Assembly (NCBI RefSeq): GCF_029784155.1
Contig: NC_073692.1
Location: forward strand, 272,367,827-272,431,826
From: Uranotaenia lowii
Lineage: Eukaryota > Arthropoda > Insecta > Diptera > Culicidae
Direction: 5' to 3'
DNA: 64,000 nucleotides
Numbering within the stretch: the stretch's first letter is position 1; every line of letters begins with the position of its first letter. The position numbers were made by a program, and so were the translations under genes. The notes beneath the pieces are model-generated. The model was not told the DNA's origin. It ran no database searches and worked only from the letters and a program-made list of their open reading frames with translations. Below, in pieces: positions 12,267-23,695 of the stretch.

Positions 12267-13799
12267 CTAACAGCTGGCGTCCAGCATTCTCGGCGTCGGT
12301 GTCGGCGTCGTCGTGATGTCAGCTGGAATCCTCGTGTTTGAGGTCGTCGTGTTTGAATTAGTCGCTTTCGTTTTGAATTGAGGCGTCTCTCTAAGTTTTT
12401 TTATAATTGAGCTATATATTTTTGAAATTTCAATGGAATCTTGTTTGATGTTTACTGCATTTCCTTTCTTAAGTTTTATGTGTAATGTTTCAGCTGTTTT
12501 CCTTTTCCCTTCTTCATTTACTCTTTCTAAAATATATGCTCTCTCGAAGTTAAATTTGTGATTTTGTTCTAGGGCATGTTGTGTTAGACCTGTGGCTCTG
12601 GCGATTTGTTTGAGGCTTGTTTTATGGTTTTTAATCCGTTTCTCCAGAGTTTGTGATGTTTGGCCACAGTATTCTTTGCCGCATTCACATGGGATTGAGT
12701 AAACCACATTTGTTTGTTTGAATTTTGGTATTTGGTCTTTAGTTTTGGTAAATAGGCAAGTTTTGATTTTGTTAATTGGTCTCGAAGACACAATCAGGTC
12801 ATGTTTTCTAAGTAGTCTGCTGACCTTTTCGCTCAAACCTGGAATGTAAGTAAGTGAGACGTACTTTCCTTCTTTTTCCACGGTTTGATTGCTGAGTGAA
12901 TTGTAAATGGCATCTACCCTCTTTTTTAAAACATTTTTAACGAATTCATCCGGGTAGTTATTTTGGTGCAGTATTCTTTTCACTTTATTGATACTCATTT
13001 CACGTTTTTCCACGTCGCTGAGTTTTAAAGCTCGATCAATCAGCGCAATTGCTGTGTTCTTTTTATGAACATATGGACTTTCTGAAAAATAGTCTAAATA
13101 TCTCCCATTTTCCTGTTTTGTGTACCAGTTTTTCTCAACTTTTCCCTGACACCTGGAAAGTTTAAGATCTAAGAAACGTAATGAGTTTTCAGTTTCTTTC
13201 TCTAAAGTGAATTTTATGCTAGGGCATTGGTTGTTGAATTCGGCCAGTACGTAGTCTATTTCACTTTCATTGCCTATAATCAAACAGTCATCAACATACC
13301 GTTTGTACATCACGAGGGTGATGCCTTTATCTCGTAGGTTCTGGATAGCTTTTTCTTCGAGTTGTTCCATTAAGAGAGACGCTACTACAGGGGATAAAGG
13401 GGAGCCCATCGGTGTGCCAAAAGTCTGCTCAAAGATTCTACCGCCGTACTGAAAAAACGACGCCCCGAGGATTGTGGTTAGCGCACGTTTGAATTCAGCC
13501 CAAGGTATCGGCGTGTATGCGCTGATTTCCCGCCACTTTTGCTCTATTATTTCGAACACATTCTGTACTGGTACGTTCGTGTAAAGCGACACGACGTCCA
13601 GTGAGTAGATAATACAACCTTCGGGTACCTGAACATTCGTGATTTCCGACGAAAAATCGAAGCTACTGCGTACATGACGTTCGTTTTTGCCAACGACGTT
13701 TTGTAGCACGTTGGCTAGAAATTGAGCCATACGGTACGTAGCTGACCCTACTGTTGACACTACTGGTCGAAGATCGTCCGCTCCGACCAGTAGTGTCAA
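12267..13799 (-). CDS. Penelope-like reverse transcriptase with GIY-YIG endonuclease, 5'-truncated (left, inverted copy)
   Basis: Mirror image of the right copy; the 510-residue product is identical except for the first few residues, which lie in the asymmetric 14-bp spacer. The two copies are divergent and would need an external promoter to be expressed. Identity over the entire arm means either simultaneous origin, very recent duplication, gene conversion, or a fold-over artefact of assembly. The distinct flanks and the spacer argue against a simple artefact. Confidence 0.9.
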   Translation of the reverse strand: MTLLVGADDLRPVVSTVGSATYRMAQFLANVLQNVVGKNERHVRSSFDFSSEITNVQVPEGCIIYSLDVVSLYTNVPVQNVFEIIEQKWREISAYTPIPWAEFKRALTTILGASFFQYGGRIFEQTFGTPMGSPLSPVVASLLMEQLEEKAIQNLRDKGITLVMYKRYVDDCLIIGNESEIDYVLAEFNNQCPSIKFTLEKETENSLRFLDLKLSRCQGKVEKNWYTKQENGRYLDYFSESPYVHKKNTAIALIDRALKLSDVEKREMSINKVKRILHQNNYPDEFVKNVLKKRVDAIYNSLSNQTVEKEGKYVSLTYIPGLSEKVSRLLRKHDLIVSSRPINKIKTCLFTKTKDQIPKFKQTNVVYSIPCECGKEYCGQTSQTLEKRIKNHKTSLKQIARATGLTQHALEQNHKFNFERAYILERVNEEGKRKTAETLHIKLKKGNAVNIKQDSIEISKIYSSIIKKLRETPQFKTKATNSNTTTSNTRIPADITTTPTPTPRMLDASC

Positions 13800-15286
13800 C
13801 AGTAGGGTCAGCTACGTACCGTATGGCTCAATTTCTAGCCAACGTGCTACAAAACGTCGTTGGCAAAAACGAACGTCATGTACGCAGTAGCTTCGATTTT
13901 TCGTCGGAAATCACGAATGTTCAGGTACCCGAAGGTTGTATTATCTACTCACTGGACGTCGTGTCGCTTTACACGAACGTACCAGTACAGAATGTGTTCG
14001 AAATAATAGAGCAAAAGTGGCGGGAAATCAGCGCATACACGCCGATACCTTGGGCTGAATTCAAACGTGCGCTAACCACAATCCTCGGGGCGTCGTTTTT
14101 TCAGTACGGCGGTAGAATCTTTGAGCAGACTTTTGGCACACCGATGGGCTCCCCTTTATCCCCTGTAGTAGCGTCTCTCTTAATGGAACAACTCGAAGAA
14201 AAAGCTATCCAGAACCTACGAGATAAAGGCATCACCCTCGTGATGTACAAACGGTATGTTGATGACTGTTTGATTATAGGCAATGAAAGTGAAATAGACT
14301 ACGTACTGGCCGAATTCAACAACCAATGCCCTAGCATAAAATTCACTTTAGAGAAAGAAACTGAAAACTCATTACGTTTCTTAGATCTTAAACTTTCCAG
14401 GTGTCAGGGAAAAGTTGAGAAAAACTGGTACACAAAACAGGAAAATGGGAGATATTTAGACTATTTTTCAGAAAGTCCATATGTTCATAAAAAGAACACA
14501 GCAATTGCGCTGATTGATCGAGCTTTAAAACTCAGCGACGTGGAAAAACGTGAAATGAGTATCAATAAAGTGAAAAGAATACTGCACCAAAATAACTACC
14601 CGGATGAATTCGTTAAAAATGTTTTAAAAAAGAGGGTAGATGCCATTTACAATTCACTCAGCAATCAAACCGTGGAAAAAGAAGGAAAGTACGTCTCACT
14701 TACTTACATTCCAGGTTTGAGCGAAAAGGTCAGCAGACTACTTAGAAAACATGACCTGATTGTGTCTTCGAGACCAATTAACAAAATCAAAACTTGCCTA
14801 TTTACCAAAACTAAAGACCAAATACCAAAATTCAAACAAACAAATGTGGTTTACTCAATCCCATGTGAATGCGGCAAAGAATACTGTGGCCAAACATCAC
14901 AAACTCTGGAGAAACGGATTAAAAACCATAAAACAAGCCTCAAACAAATCGCCAGAGCCACAGGTCTAACACAACATGCCCTAGAACAAAATCACAAATT
15001 TAACTTCGAGAGAGCATATATTTTAGAAAGAGTAAATGAAGAAGGGAAAAGGAAAACAGCTGAAACATTACACATAAAACTTAAGAAAGGAAATGCAGTA
15101 AACATCAAACAAGATTCCATTGAAATTTCAAAAATATATAGCTCAATTATAAAAAAACTTAGAGAGACGCCTCAATTCAAAACGAAAGCGACTAATTCAA
15201 ACACGACAACCTCAAACACGAGGATTCCAGCTGACATCACGACGACGCCGACACCGACGCCGAGAATGCTGGACGCCAGCTGTTAG
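13754..15286 (+). CDS. Penelope-like reverse transcriptase with C-terminal GIY-YIG endonuclease, 5'-truncated (right copy)
   Basis: An uninterrupted 510-codon frame, but with no credible ATG at its start: it opens across the palindrome spacer, and the first in-frame ATG is at 13823. RT motifs: SLDVVSLYTNVP (motif A, near residue 67), GTPMGSPLSPVVA (near 125) and YVDD at residues 168-171. After the RT comes a linker with LRKHDLIVSSRPIN, then the GIY-YIG domain from about residue 365 (VVYSIPCECGKEYCGQT, EKRIKNHKTS). Family knowledge: Penelope-like elements encode exactly this RT plus GIY-YIG pair, with a further N-terminal region that is missing here. The lack of stops suggests recent insertion. 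Confidence 0.9.
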   Translation: MTLLVEDRPLRPVVSTVGSATYRMAQFLANVLQNVVGKNERHVRSSFDFSSEITNVQVPEGCIIYSLDVVSLYTNVPVQNVFEIIEQKWREISAYTPIPWAEFKRALTTILGASFFQYGGRIFEQTFGTPMGSPLSPVVASLLMEQLEEKAIQNLRDKGITLVMYKRYVDDCLIIGNESEIDYVLAEFNNQCPSIKFTLEKETENSLRFLDLKLSRCQGKVEKNWYTKQENGRYLDYFSESPYVHKKNTAIALIDRALKLSDVEKREMSINKVKRILHQNNYPDEFVKNVLKKRVDAIYNSLSNQTVEKEGKYVSLTYIPGLSEKVSRLLRKHDLIVSSRPINKIKTCLFTKTKDQIPKFKQTNVVYSIPCECGKEYCGQTSQTLEKRIKNHKTSLKQIARATGLTQHALEQNHKFNFERAYILERVNEEGKRKTAETLHIKLKKGNAVNIKQDSIEISKIYSSIIKKLRETPQFKTKATNSNTTTSNTRIPADITTTPTPTPRMLDASC

Positions 15287-15424
15287 AAGCGGTTAAAGTT
15301 TTGGATTCAAATTAAATCAGACAGCCGTAACGGAAGCACGCGGCGATACAATTTGTAAGTGCAGAAAAGTGAAGTAATTTTAAGACAAATTGTGAAAATT
15401 AAGTGTGTTACTTTAAAATTTTGT

Positions 15425-15490
15425 ATATTTTTTACCTGAATACAGTTTTTCTGAAGATGGCTGAAATTGTCCAGTAGGCCGAAACGTAAA
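15425..15490 (+). ncRNA. hammerhead-like core in the Penelope 3' region (right copy)
   Basis: CTGAAGA (15451-15457, fits the CUGANGA box) is followed by a short GGC/GCC stem (15459-15461 with 15478-15480) and then GAAAC (15481-15485). Penelope-like elements are known to carry hammerhead ribozymes. The match is imperfect: one extra T precedes the stem, and the candidate cleavage-side partner upstream (tttaccTG) has a mismatch and G at the cleavage position. It may be a decayed ribozyme. Confidence 0.3.
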
Positions 15491-16329
15491 GAAATTGTTA
15501 TTATTTGGCTCAACAATCACCGAAAAATATCAACTTAAAAAGATAACAACAACTGGCGGTGATCAAAACTCGTAAACAAGAATGACTGTTGCAAACGAAA
15601 CTTTTGCGAATCTGTATGTAAATATTTCTGCAAGTTATGGGAAGCAAATTGTAATTGTGGATGTTCTGTGCTTCGGAATAGAAAAGGTTACGCATCATTT
15701 TGCTTTTTGAAACTAGTTACAGCTTATTCAGTTTCAGATTCCTATATTGTTACTGATATAATTTTCATTCACTCCAGAGTAGACTTTCATAACCAACATA
15801 CACATCAATTCAATATCAATTGTGAAAACGAGAATGAAAAGTAATGAGAATAGCTTCGAAATAAAGAATACTTATTTAATTCAACATATATTTTATTAAA
15901 ACCTTTGGGGTAGTTTGGAATCTACTACCCAGGCTTTAAGAGGGAATGAAGGAGTTGTTCTGATTTCACTGTACTGATCAATATGCTGATAAAAAAACTA
16001 GCACCGAAATACATATGAATTGTCACTTAAACTACACAACCGTTAACGAATAGCTCATATGGCTTTTCTTTCATCCAACCGATTCCGGGACACAAAGTTA
16101 TCGATGTCGAAAAAACTACAGAATTTTAAACTTTTTCTTCAGATCTAAGGAAAATTTGTGAACACGAAGGCACTTTGTTTATGTTTATTTTGAATTACGT
16201 CGAAGACCATGGTGATATGGAAAAAACAGAAGGCTACCACGATCAAGAATCTTTTATTCGATAGCAGGGAACTCTAGTGTCGACATTGCCTAGCTTCTAG
16301 ATTTCTGAAACCGATTTGCGAAGAATGAA

Positions 16330-17050
16330 ATTCGAGTGTCCCGTCTGTTTCTCTGTGGTACCAGCATCGATCAAGTCAGCTCCATGAACGATCTGGGCGT
16401 CATCGTAGATAAAAAACTAACGTTCAGCGACCATATCAGTGCCATCACAGCGAAGGCTTTCTCTGTTCTTGGATTCGTGAGGCGCAATTCACAATCTTTT
16501 CAGGATGTATACACTCTTAAAGCTGTGTACTGTTCCTTGGTGAGAAGTGTATTGGAGTACGCCGCTTGCGTGTGGGCTCCTTACCATACATCTTGGAGTC
16601 TTCGAATCGAAAGAGTGCAGCGATCATTCATTCGTTACGCTCTCAGGTCACTTCCGTGAAACGACCCCATCAATCTTCCGGATTATGAGAGTCGGTGCGT
16701 GTTGATCAATTTAGAAACCCTCTCTTCCAGACGTGTAAAACTAAAACGGCTTTTTATGTTTGATCTGGTTACCGGCAACGTGGATTGTGCAGCTCTACTT
16801 AATGAAGTATGCTTTCTTGCACCATCCAGACATCTACGAGGAAGACAACTTTTAGCGCTAGGCATGCACCGCACTACTTACGGACAGAATAATCCTCTGA
16901 CCAGCTGTTTTCAGTGTTTTAATGTTGTGAACAATTTGTTTGATTTTACTGTGTCCAAAACGATGTTTAAACATAGGATTAAGAACCTTAGATATTAAAA
17001 TAAGTCTGTAGGATATTTGAATCCAAGACGGTGTGTGAAATAAATTGTAC
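16330..17050 (+). mobile_element. 3' end of a second non-LTR retrotransposon (related LINE)
   Basis: Starts abruptly with MNDLGVIVDKKLTFSDHIS, then KAVYCSLVRSVLEYAACVWAPYH and LRIERVQRSFIRYALRSLP, with one stop (16659) and a change of frame to 16699-16998. It corresponds to the C-terminal third of the ORF2 product seen at 7600-8100, though the two are clearly diverged. A 5'-truncated insertion is the usual outcome of LINE retrotransposition. No clear poly(A) or target duplication. Confidence 0.75.
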
Positions 17051-17136
17051 CCCCAAGTTCAGAATTTAATTCGTTACAATTTAAAATCAAAAGTTTTTTT
17101 AATGAACAGTTATCTAAATATAAGCAAAAGAAATCA

Positions 17137-18811
17137 TGACGTCACAACGCGCCTCTTTTTCCACTTTTCAGTTTTTTTTTACAAAACCGCTTTTTCTGCT
17201 CTCCTATTCGAGCAAATGATATGAAAATTTCAGATAAGTATCGTTTCATTACAACCAACAAATCGCTGTTTTTGTTTTTTTTTTCAAATGTTGATTTAAA
17301 TTTATTTTAGAGCGATTTAGTTTCATGACGTCACAACGCGCCATTTTTTTAAAGCACGGAATTTTTTGGTCAGCTACATGAAATAAATGAAAATATTATC
17401 TTAAAATTAATTCTTTATTTACTAAAATTGCTCAAAAATTCAACAAATAATGTGATTTGGTGATGAAATCGATCCATTTATTCCCAAAAAATTAAGGGAA
17501 TTGAATATAAATGGCTCATATAAGCAGATAAGGTTTGCAATACTCAGCGCATCAATTTTATTCGAAATTTATTTGTGCGATGATGTGAATATTATTAAAA
17601 AAAAACTTATTCTAGCAAATATTAATTTGCAAAAGCGTTGAAATATTTTTCTGGATCTTTTCAATATTTAATTGCAAAGGAAAGAAAAAATGAATGATAA
17701 TTTCAAAATCCTGCGATCCATTAAAAGTTAGTGAATGGACACTAGAGTGCCTAAATGAACCGACTTATGAAAAGTTAAACCAAAACCAAAATTATTGGTG
17801 AAAAACTGTTTAATAGGTTTTTATGTTCATCCTTGACAAATTCCGCTCTATTCTATTCAAATATAAGGTTTATTGCGCGACCCCTTTTCGTAGTATAATC
17901 TGACCTCAATTTTGCATAGAACCCTGTGCTAGTACCTTTATCTTTTAATTTTGTTATTCAGTTAAAAGTCTCTTCGTGGGATTTAATGTGAATACGGGAT
18001 TCGATTTGGATTTTCTAGCAACATTCAATGAGGTGGAAGTTTCAATAAAGGACACTTTTTTGAATAATTTTATTAAAAATTTATTTTCCTTTAAAGTTAT
18101 TTGAATTTGTACGAAAGAAAACGTTTATTTATAAAATTTACCATTTTTGAATTTTTTTTAATCTCATTGCATTTATTCCATAGATACTTAGTTATTTTGT
18201 TTGAACATAATTTTAGCAAGTACTAGAAACTATTAGCGTTTTTTTCATTCTTATAGAGAAGAACTTGATCTTATTGTATTTTTTATCAAACCTCAGATAA
18301 CTAGATTTTTATCTAAATCAGAGATCATTACCTGGTGTATAATACACAAATATTCTTTAAAAAATCGATGAGGATTTCATGTTTATTATTGTTTGTTTAA
18401 TCTCGAATCAAGTGTTTAACAAGCGCAAATTTATATTTTTTATTTAAGACGTTTTAAAATAAACGAGTTTATGCGAAAAAACATATGATTCTAAATATAA
18501 TAAAAAACTTGATAATTGAATTCATTTATTGAAACGCATTGTTATGTTAAACTTGTTTTAAAGAAATATTATAATAGTGTTGAAGAAAGGAGTCATGGAC
18601 GTTTCCGAAAAAAAAAGAAATCAATTTTCGTGAAGTCACAACGCATTCTTTACCCGGGTGCAACTCACAACCTTCTGAACCGTTTTCATTCTGAAAAAAA
18701 AGCATTAAATTCCTCTCAAAAAGTTTGAAGAGATCTCTAATTTTCGACAGTATGTGACGTTTAAAGGAATCATAAACTGAAAAATAGTAGAATTTAGTGA
18801 CGTCACAACGC
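17137..18811. repeat. recurring TGACGTCACAACGC motif
   Basis: Exact TGACGTCACAACGC at 17137-17150, 17326-17339 and 18798-18811, a one-base variant at 18631-18644, and TGACGTCACAACG also at 11462-11474. The rest of each surrounding segment is diverged, so this is either a decayed repeat family or a conserved site within one. Confidence 0.5.
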
Positions 18812-20452
18812 TTAAAAATAGATACCTTTATTACCGACCCTAGAGCGTGAAGAGGCTGTGATTATTTTTAATTCAATATCATGCTTAAAAGATGACTTTT
18901 TTACAATCATTTTGCAATATTTTTTTCTATAGCTAGATTTTTGACAAAGTTATGTTTCAAATAAAGAATAATTGTTAAAATCAGTTTATTTTCGTACTAA
19001 CATTTTTAAATTTCAACATCAACATACTCAATTCCGAAAAAAAGTAACTGAAATTCTTTTGATGGAAAATGAAGCTCATGAAATCAACTTTCTAATGCTT
19101 GGCAAATTATTTTTGAATAATGAAAAATGAAAATCGGTTCTCCAGTTGAGGGGCGCTTGGAATGGGTCATATGGAATTTTGTTACTTAGATATATGTGTC
19201 ACAAACGACATACATTAAGAAGTGTCGTTATGCAACTTTTTTCGAATTTCTTAAATCCTGAAGTCTAAAAAGTTTCCGTTTTGATCGAACGACAGAATAT
19301 TTGCAGTTTTTGGAATGAGATTTAGGTACTCGGGTTTTGTTTTGAAATTTTCATTGGAAAAATTTCAAAATTTGTTCGGAGAGTGTAACTTTTTTGGTTT
19401 TTATTGATTTTTTTCTCACGTAATGCAAAAGGAATTCCAATAAATTGAACTTACTGGTAAATTTTCTGCTCCAAGACGGCAAGTGGTAGGAGCAGCAAGT
19501 TTGTCGTGGAGCTTTTTGATTTCTAAATGAAAACTCAACCAAGAAGAATATTGTGATTGCTGTTGTGGTGCAAGCAAATAATTTTAAAACTCGTCATATA
19601 AATTTATGCTATGGAACTTTTTTTCTGGTGATTCGTGTTCGTAATTAGAAAACCAACAAAATTCAAGTCATTCGTACCATTTATCGCGATCTACTGGGCA
19701 TCAAATTCAATATTGTTTTGTGTGATTTACTGAGCATTCACTTTGGAGCTTGAACATTGAGCAACAAAACAGTGCTGATGATTGTTTTACCCAAGATTTC
19801 GGCAATCTGGCCAGATATTTTATTTTAAGAGGGATCAGATGTCGCTTCTCTTATATGAAGGTTCACTAGTTATAACGCCCCAAACAGAGCGGTCATTTTT
19901 ACATGAAAGAAACCAGCATCTATGACGAATTTTCTGTCCAATTTTCGGAAATATTATTTATTATTTTAGAGTCTTAAAATATTCTGACGAATCAAAATAA
20001 TCGGGGTAACCAGGAATTGTTGAAAGTTGAATTGTTTTACAAAAAAAAAATTACTTAAATTGAGTGAAGCTGTCTTTTTTACTTGTTCGAATCAAATTTT
20101 GAATTAAGTTTGGACATTTCCAATCGTGCTGCTTGTTGGGTTTGAAAAAATTTAAACGTGTGTCTGCGGCCACCGACACCATATTAACCACTTGATACCT
20201 TGGCTATCATATGGCAAATTTAATTTATAATTAATCAATTAAAATAACGAAAAAATGTCTAAAAAACACTCAAGAAAAGATCAGCAGAGAATAAAATAAA
20301 ATGTCCATACACTTAAAGAAAAGGTTGCAAAATTTGAATGCCACTTGGCGCTAACTCTATGCCAAAAATGAGCTGAAAAGTTCACTGTACAAAAGATGAT
20401 GTGATTGGAAAAGCACTACAGGCCTTAAATATTCGAGTACCAAGCAAAATGA
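18812..20452. other. non-coding AT-rich sequence
   Basis: No recognisable gene or element ends. Confidence 0.5.
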
Positions 20453-21305
20453 TAGGGGAAAAGTTCATATAACGCCCCATGTGGCTAATACGCGCCACCC
20501 TTGTTTTGAAGAATCTGAAAAATTTGAAGCCTGCAAAATATTACCAATTTGTTCTAAATGCTGTGATTGGTCATGGCAAGTATGATTTTTTCCTTAAAAT
20601 GCTCCTGTGTCGTGATAAAATTTCTCAATTTAGGTTTTTCTTCGTTTCGATCTAAATTTTAAAACACTTCAATAAGGTGTCACGAAGCAGAGAAAAACGA
20701 ATAAGACAATATTTTCTGACACATCGATAGAGGAGAATCTAAACTATGATTCAATGCAAAAAAATCATACCGAACTCGCTAAGGTATGCTTTTGCTATGT
20801 TCTATCACGGCCCATGCGCTCGTTATAACGCGCCAATCATAGTAAGCTGAAAATAGCATAAATTTTTCAAAAAGGCCAATTTTCATTGAGAATGAACAAA
20901 AAGTCAAAAAACTTATTTTGAGCGTTAATTCAGCCCATAAAATCTACTTTTATTATTATTTTAAATTTTGCTTAGTCCATTTTGATTTTCTTTTCAGTCA
21001 AAGTGTCTGTAAGTATTGGTGTGTTTTCGGTCTTCGGCTGCTTTCGGGTGTGTTCGACTGCTAGGCGCGTATTGAACACACAGCGGCGCGTATTTGCAAC
21101 ACAGTTTTGTTCTGTGGTTTTGAATAAGGTTTAAAAAAATCAAGTTTTTGAAGCAACTATAGCAATTTGAGTAGTAAAAAATCATAGACATTTGCAGAAA
21201 ACAATTTTCTTCAACGATTGCACCCATTTTTAATACAATTTGTACGTGGAATAAATAGAAAATCAGCGATTCGCTTAGGTGGCGCATAATAGGGCATGTT
21301 CCCCT
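20453..21305. mobile_element. inverted-repeat element with TAGGGGAA ends
   Basis: Left end ATAGGGGAAAAGTTCATATA followed by ACGCCCC and GCGCCACC. Right end GGTGGCGCATAATAGGGCAT followed by GTTCCCCTA. Internal words TATAACGCGCC and GGCGCGTATT recur. Non-coding. Confidence 0.55.
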
Positions 21306-22844
21306 ACTTGACTCCACTACTTTCAAGCGAAACAAGGAAATTACCTTTGTAAGAATAAAACTTTTGCAATAAATCAGAGAGAACGCTCTCTTCAGATCGC
21401 CATCGCTCCAAGAAGAAAATGGGAATTATCAAACACTCAGTATTTTAAATTTTTATTCTGATAAATTGTTTGCTACCAAGAAGAACCTCAACACATATCT
21501 GGAACCTACGCTTCGGGTAATGTGGACCCTAACAGCTTTGAAATAAAAATTTATAATAAATTTTCAAACTTTCTTCGAAATTTAACATTTTTGCAAAATG
21601 TTCGACTAGAAATCAAATTTATCAAATTTTTTGAAGTTATTATTTATATTTAAAGGCATCTCAACACATCTAAGCTTAGAAATGTAAAATTTTAAGTTCT
21701 TAGGGAAAAATATTGGCAAAAAATTTGATAATTCTACAAGTGTAGTTTTCTCGCAAATCTTTAAAAATAATTGTTCTAGACCGATAAATCGATTTTTTCT
21801 TGAATAATGCGTTGAGTCTTTTCTATAATGTGGCAAATTCTAAGAGATGCAATTTTTTTTCTTTTTAAAAGGTCAGAAAAGACACCGTGGTTTCATTGAT
21901 ATTTTTAATGGTCTAGAATCCTGCAATTATTAATATGTGTGAGTCCAACAAATGTTATGACAAATATCCCGGATCTTCCGTTAAATTTTCAAAAACTATT
22001 ATTTCATGTGAGCCTACATAAACGAACACTACATGCGAAAAAAACCAAACACACCATAAATTGTCAATGCAAACTTAATACACAGTTAAACAGGCTCTTA
22101 ATAATTGACCTTAGAAAAAATGAAAAATTCGTTAGACATAAAAGGGAAATCCATTGAGCAATAAAATTTTTTGACATCAATTAAGTGTTTTAGCAATAAA
22201 CTTATTTCAAATGGTGGCTCCAGAGAGAAGGGTTTTTATATCCAATTTTTATATTCAAAAACTCGTCATGTTATATCAAAGATTATTTCAGTAAACCTGT
22301 TAATAGCCATGAGTTATTGTTATGGTCTCATGATACTTCGAGGCCTATATTCACTATAAGAAACAAGAGTATAATTGAGAGCAGCACTTTTTAAATTGAA
22401 TTGCATTGTCAAATTAGATCTACTGAGTTCGCCTGGACAGACGTTTATGGACATGATCCTAAAAGCTGAAACTAAATTGCACAAATATTTTCCAAGCAGT
22501 GTCTTCCTGTATTTAACCACTGAGATTAGTTCGAACGGTTAGAATTCGAGCATACTTATTTTGAGTTGAAATCGTGGCTTCAGAGAAGAGTTTATCTAGC
22601 TCAGTGTCGGAAACTAAAATTCACAAATTTATCACTTTATTTTCAATTGGGGAGAACTTTAAAAAACGAACCAGTTAAGGATTATCGCTGTTTACAGAGA
22701 TACTAATCAGTTAAGCACCAAATCGAAAATATTTAACATATTGAGAAAAATTCATTTTGAATGAGTTTTTTTTTTAATAAACTGCTAGAAAACAAAACAA
22801 ATGGAAAGCAACAAACCGAAAAGGAGGTCAGTAGAATAATCCAA

Positions 22845-23440
22845 ATGACCCGACTTTTGAAAACGTTATGCGTTGTATGCTAAAATTGATTCGAGGCTTG
22901 GTACAAGGTTCCATGCCGAATTTGGGCAAGATCCGATCACGGCAAGGGATTGCTAAACAAGCCTGAATATTGTATAAAATTTTGAGACATTTTTTTCGAG
23001 AGCTGGATGAAAAAATAGTTTTTTGTAAATAACTTAAAAATAACGAACACAAACACAAACAGGATCTTAATTAATCTCAATATTTCCTTGAAAAAAAAAA
23101 TCTTTTTTACTTAACTGTAATTGTTCATCTTCCGAGGATATGATGGCTTGCATCTTACAAATGTTAAAACCACCAACCCATAAAAAGTGTACTATGTATG
23201 CCGTAACAGGGATTCGATCTCATATCCGTTGGCTCAGAAGATTTGAAGGCTATCCTATACGCCACGGGCTGCGGCAAACTGCGGTCTACTTCAGCCGATT
23301 TCTTTTGAACAAAGTTTTTCTTCAAGCTCTAATTACGACACATATTTTTTCCGGGGACCGCCTTTCGATTAGAGTTATGATGGAAAAGTTATTAGGCTTC
23401 AAAAATGAGCTATTTCATTACTGTTGATAAGGCGTCAAAA
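22845..23440. repeat. decayed copy of the TAGACTGCCCC inverted-repeat family
   Basis: Shares with 27948-28330 the succession: ATGCCGAATTTGGGCAAGATC, a degenerate GGTCGCTCAACGAGCCTGAA, GAGACATTTT.TTCGAGAG, then after a SINE insertion GATTTCTT..AAAAAGTTTTTCTT and GGCTTCAAAAATGAG. Clearly older than the copy at 27948. Confidence 0.6.
23200..23269 (-). repeat. tRNA-derived (SINE-like) element inserted in an older repeat
   Basis: Minus-strand GCCCGTGGCGTATAGGATAGC (A box) and GATCGAATCCCTG (B box) 40 nt apart. The surrounding 22845-23440 is a decayed copy of the 27948-30680 inverted-repeat family whose homology is interrupted between about 23055 and 23295, so this element and its tail were inserted into it. 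Confidence 0.55.
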
Positions 23441-23449
23441 CACAGAGAA

Positions 23450-23695
23450 CCAGGGGCGGGATTATGGAACAATCGAGTTTCGTTCGATTCGACCGACTTT
23501 GGCATTAAAGATCTTGAACGAGCTCGATTCGGAAGGAACGTTTCGAGATGATATACTACCCGGTTTACTCGAAATCTAGTACATTAAAACTTAGAACTCG
23601 AACGAGATACGTAATACCGATTCTAATTCGATTCGAGTAAAACTCGAAACGAGTATCTTGAATCGAATAGGATTCATAATTTCATCCCAGATTTT
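23450..23695. repeat. possible hAT-like MITE
   Basis: Left CAGGGGCGGGATTATGGAA, right TTCATAATTTCATCCCAG: degenerate inverted ends about 245 bp apart, with the interior rich in TCGA words and self-complementary stretches. CAGGGG-type ends are usual in hAT elements. No target duplication can be read. Confidence 0.4.

Larger units (their letters stand above)
11992..15591. mobile_element. head-to-head palindrome of two 5'-truncated Penelope-like elements, one insertion with 15-bp target duplication
   Basis: Positions 12002-13769 are the reverse complement of 13784-15551 (reflection sum 27553). The two arms are 1,768 bp and the spacer is 14 bp. The proteins encoded by the arms are identical apart from the first ten or so residues at the spacer. 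The 15-mer CAAGAATGACTGTTG flanks the whole at 11992-12006 and 15577-15591, as expected of a single insertion. Between the right arm and the right duplication is a 25-nt one-sided extension (15552-15576). Each arm holds a Penelope reverse transcriptase/GIY-YIG frame pointing outward and about 260 bp of 3' non-coding sequence. Both copies lack the N-terminal part of the ORF. Confidence 0.9.

Noticed and set aside
13754..13822. Start of the Penelope frame at 13754 (and its mirror at 13799)
   Set aside because: The first codon is TTG within the palindrome centre; the frame is 5'-truncated, so no true start exists there.
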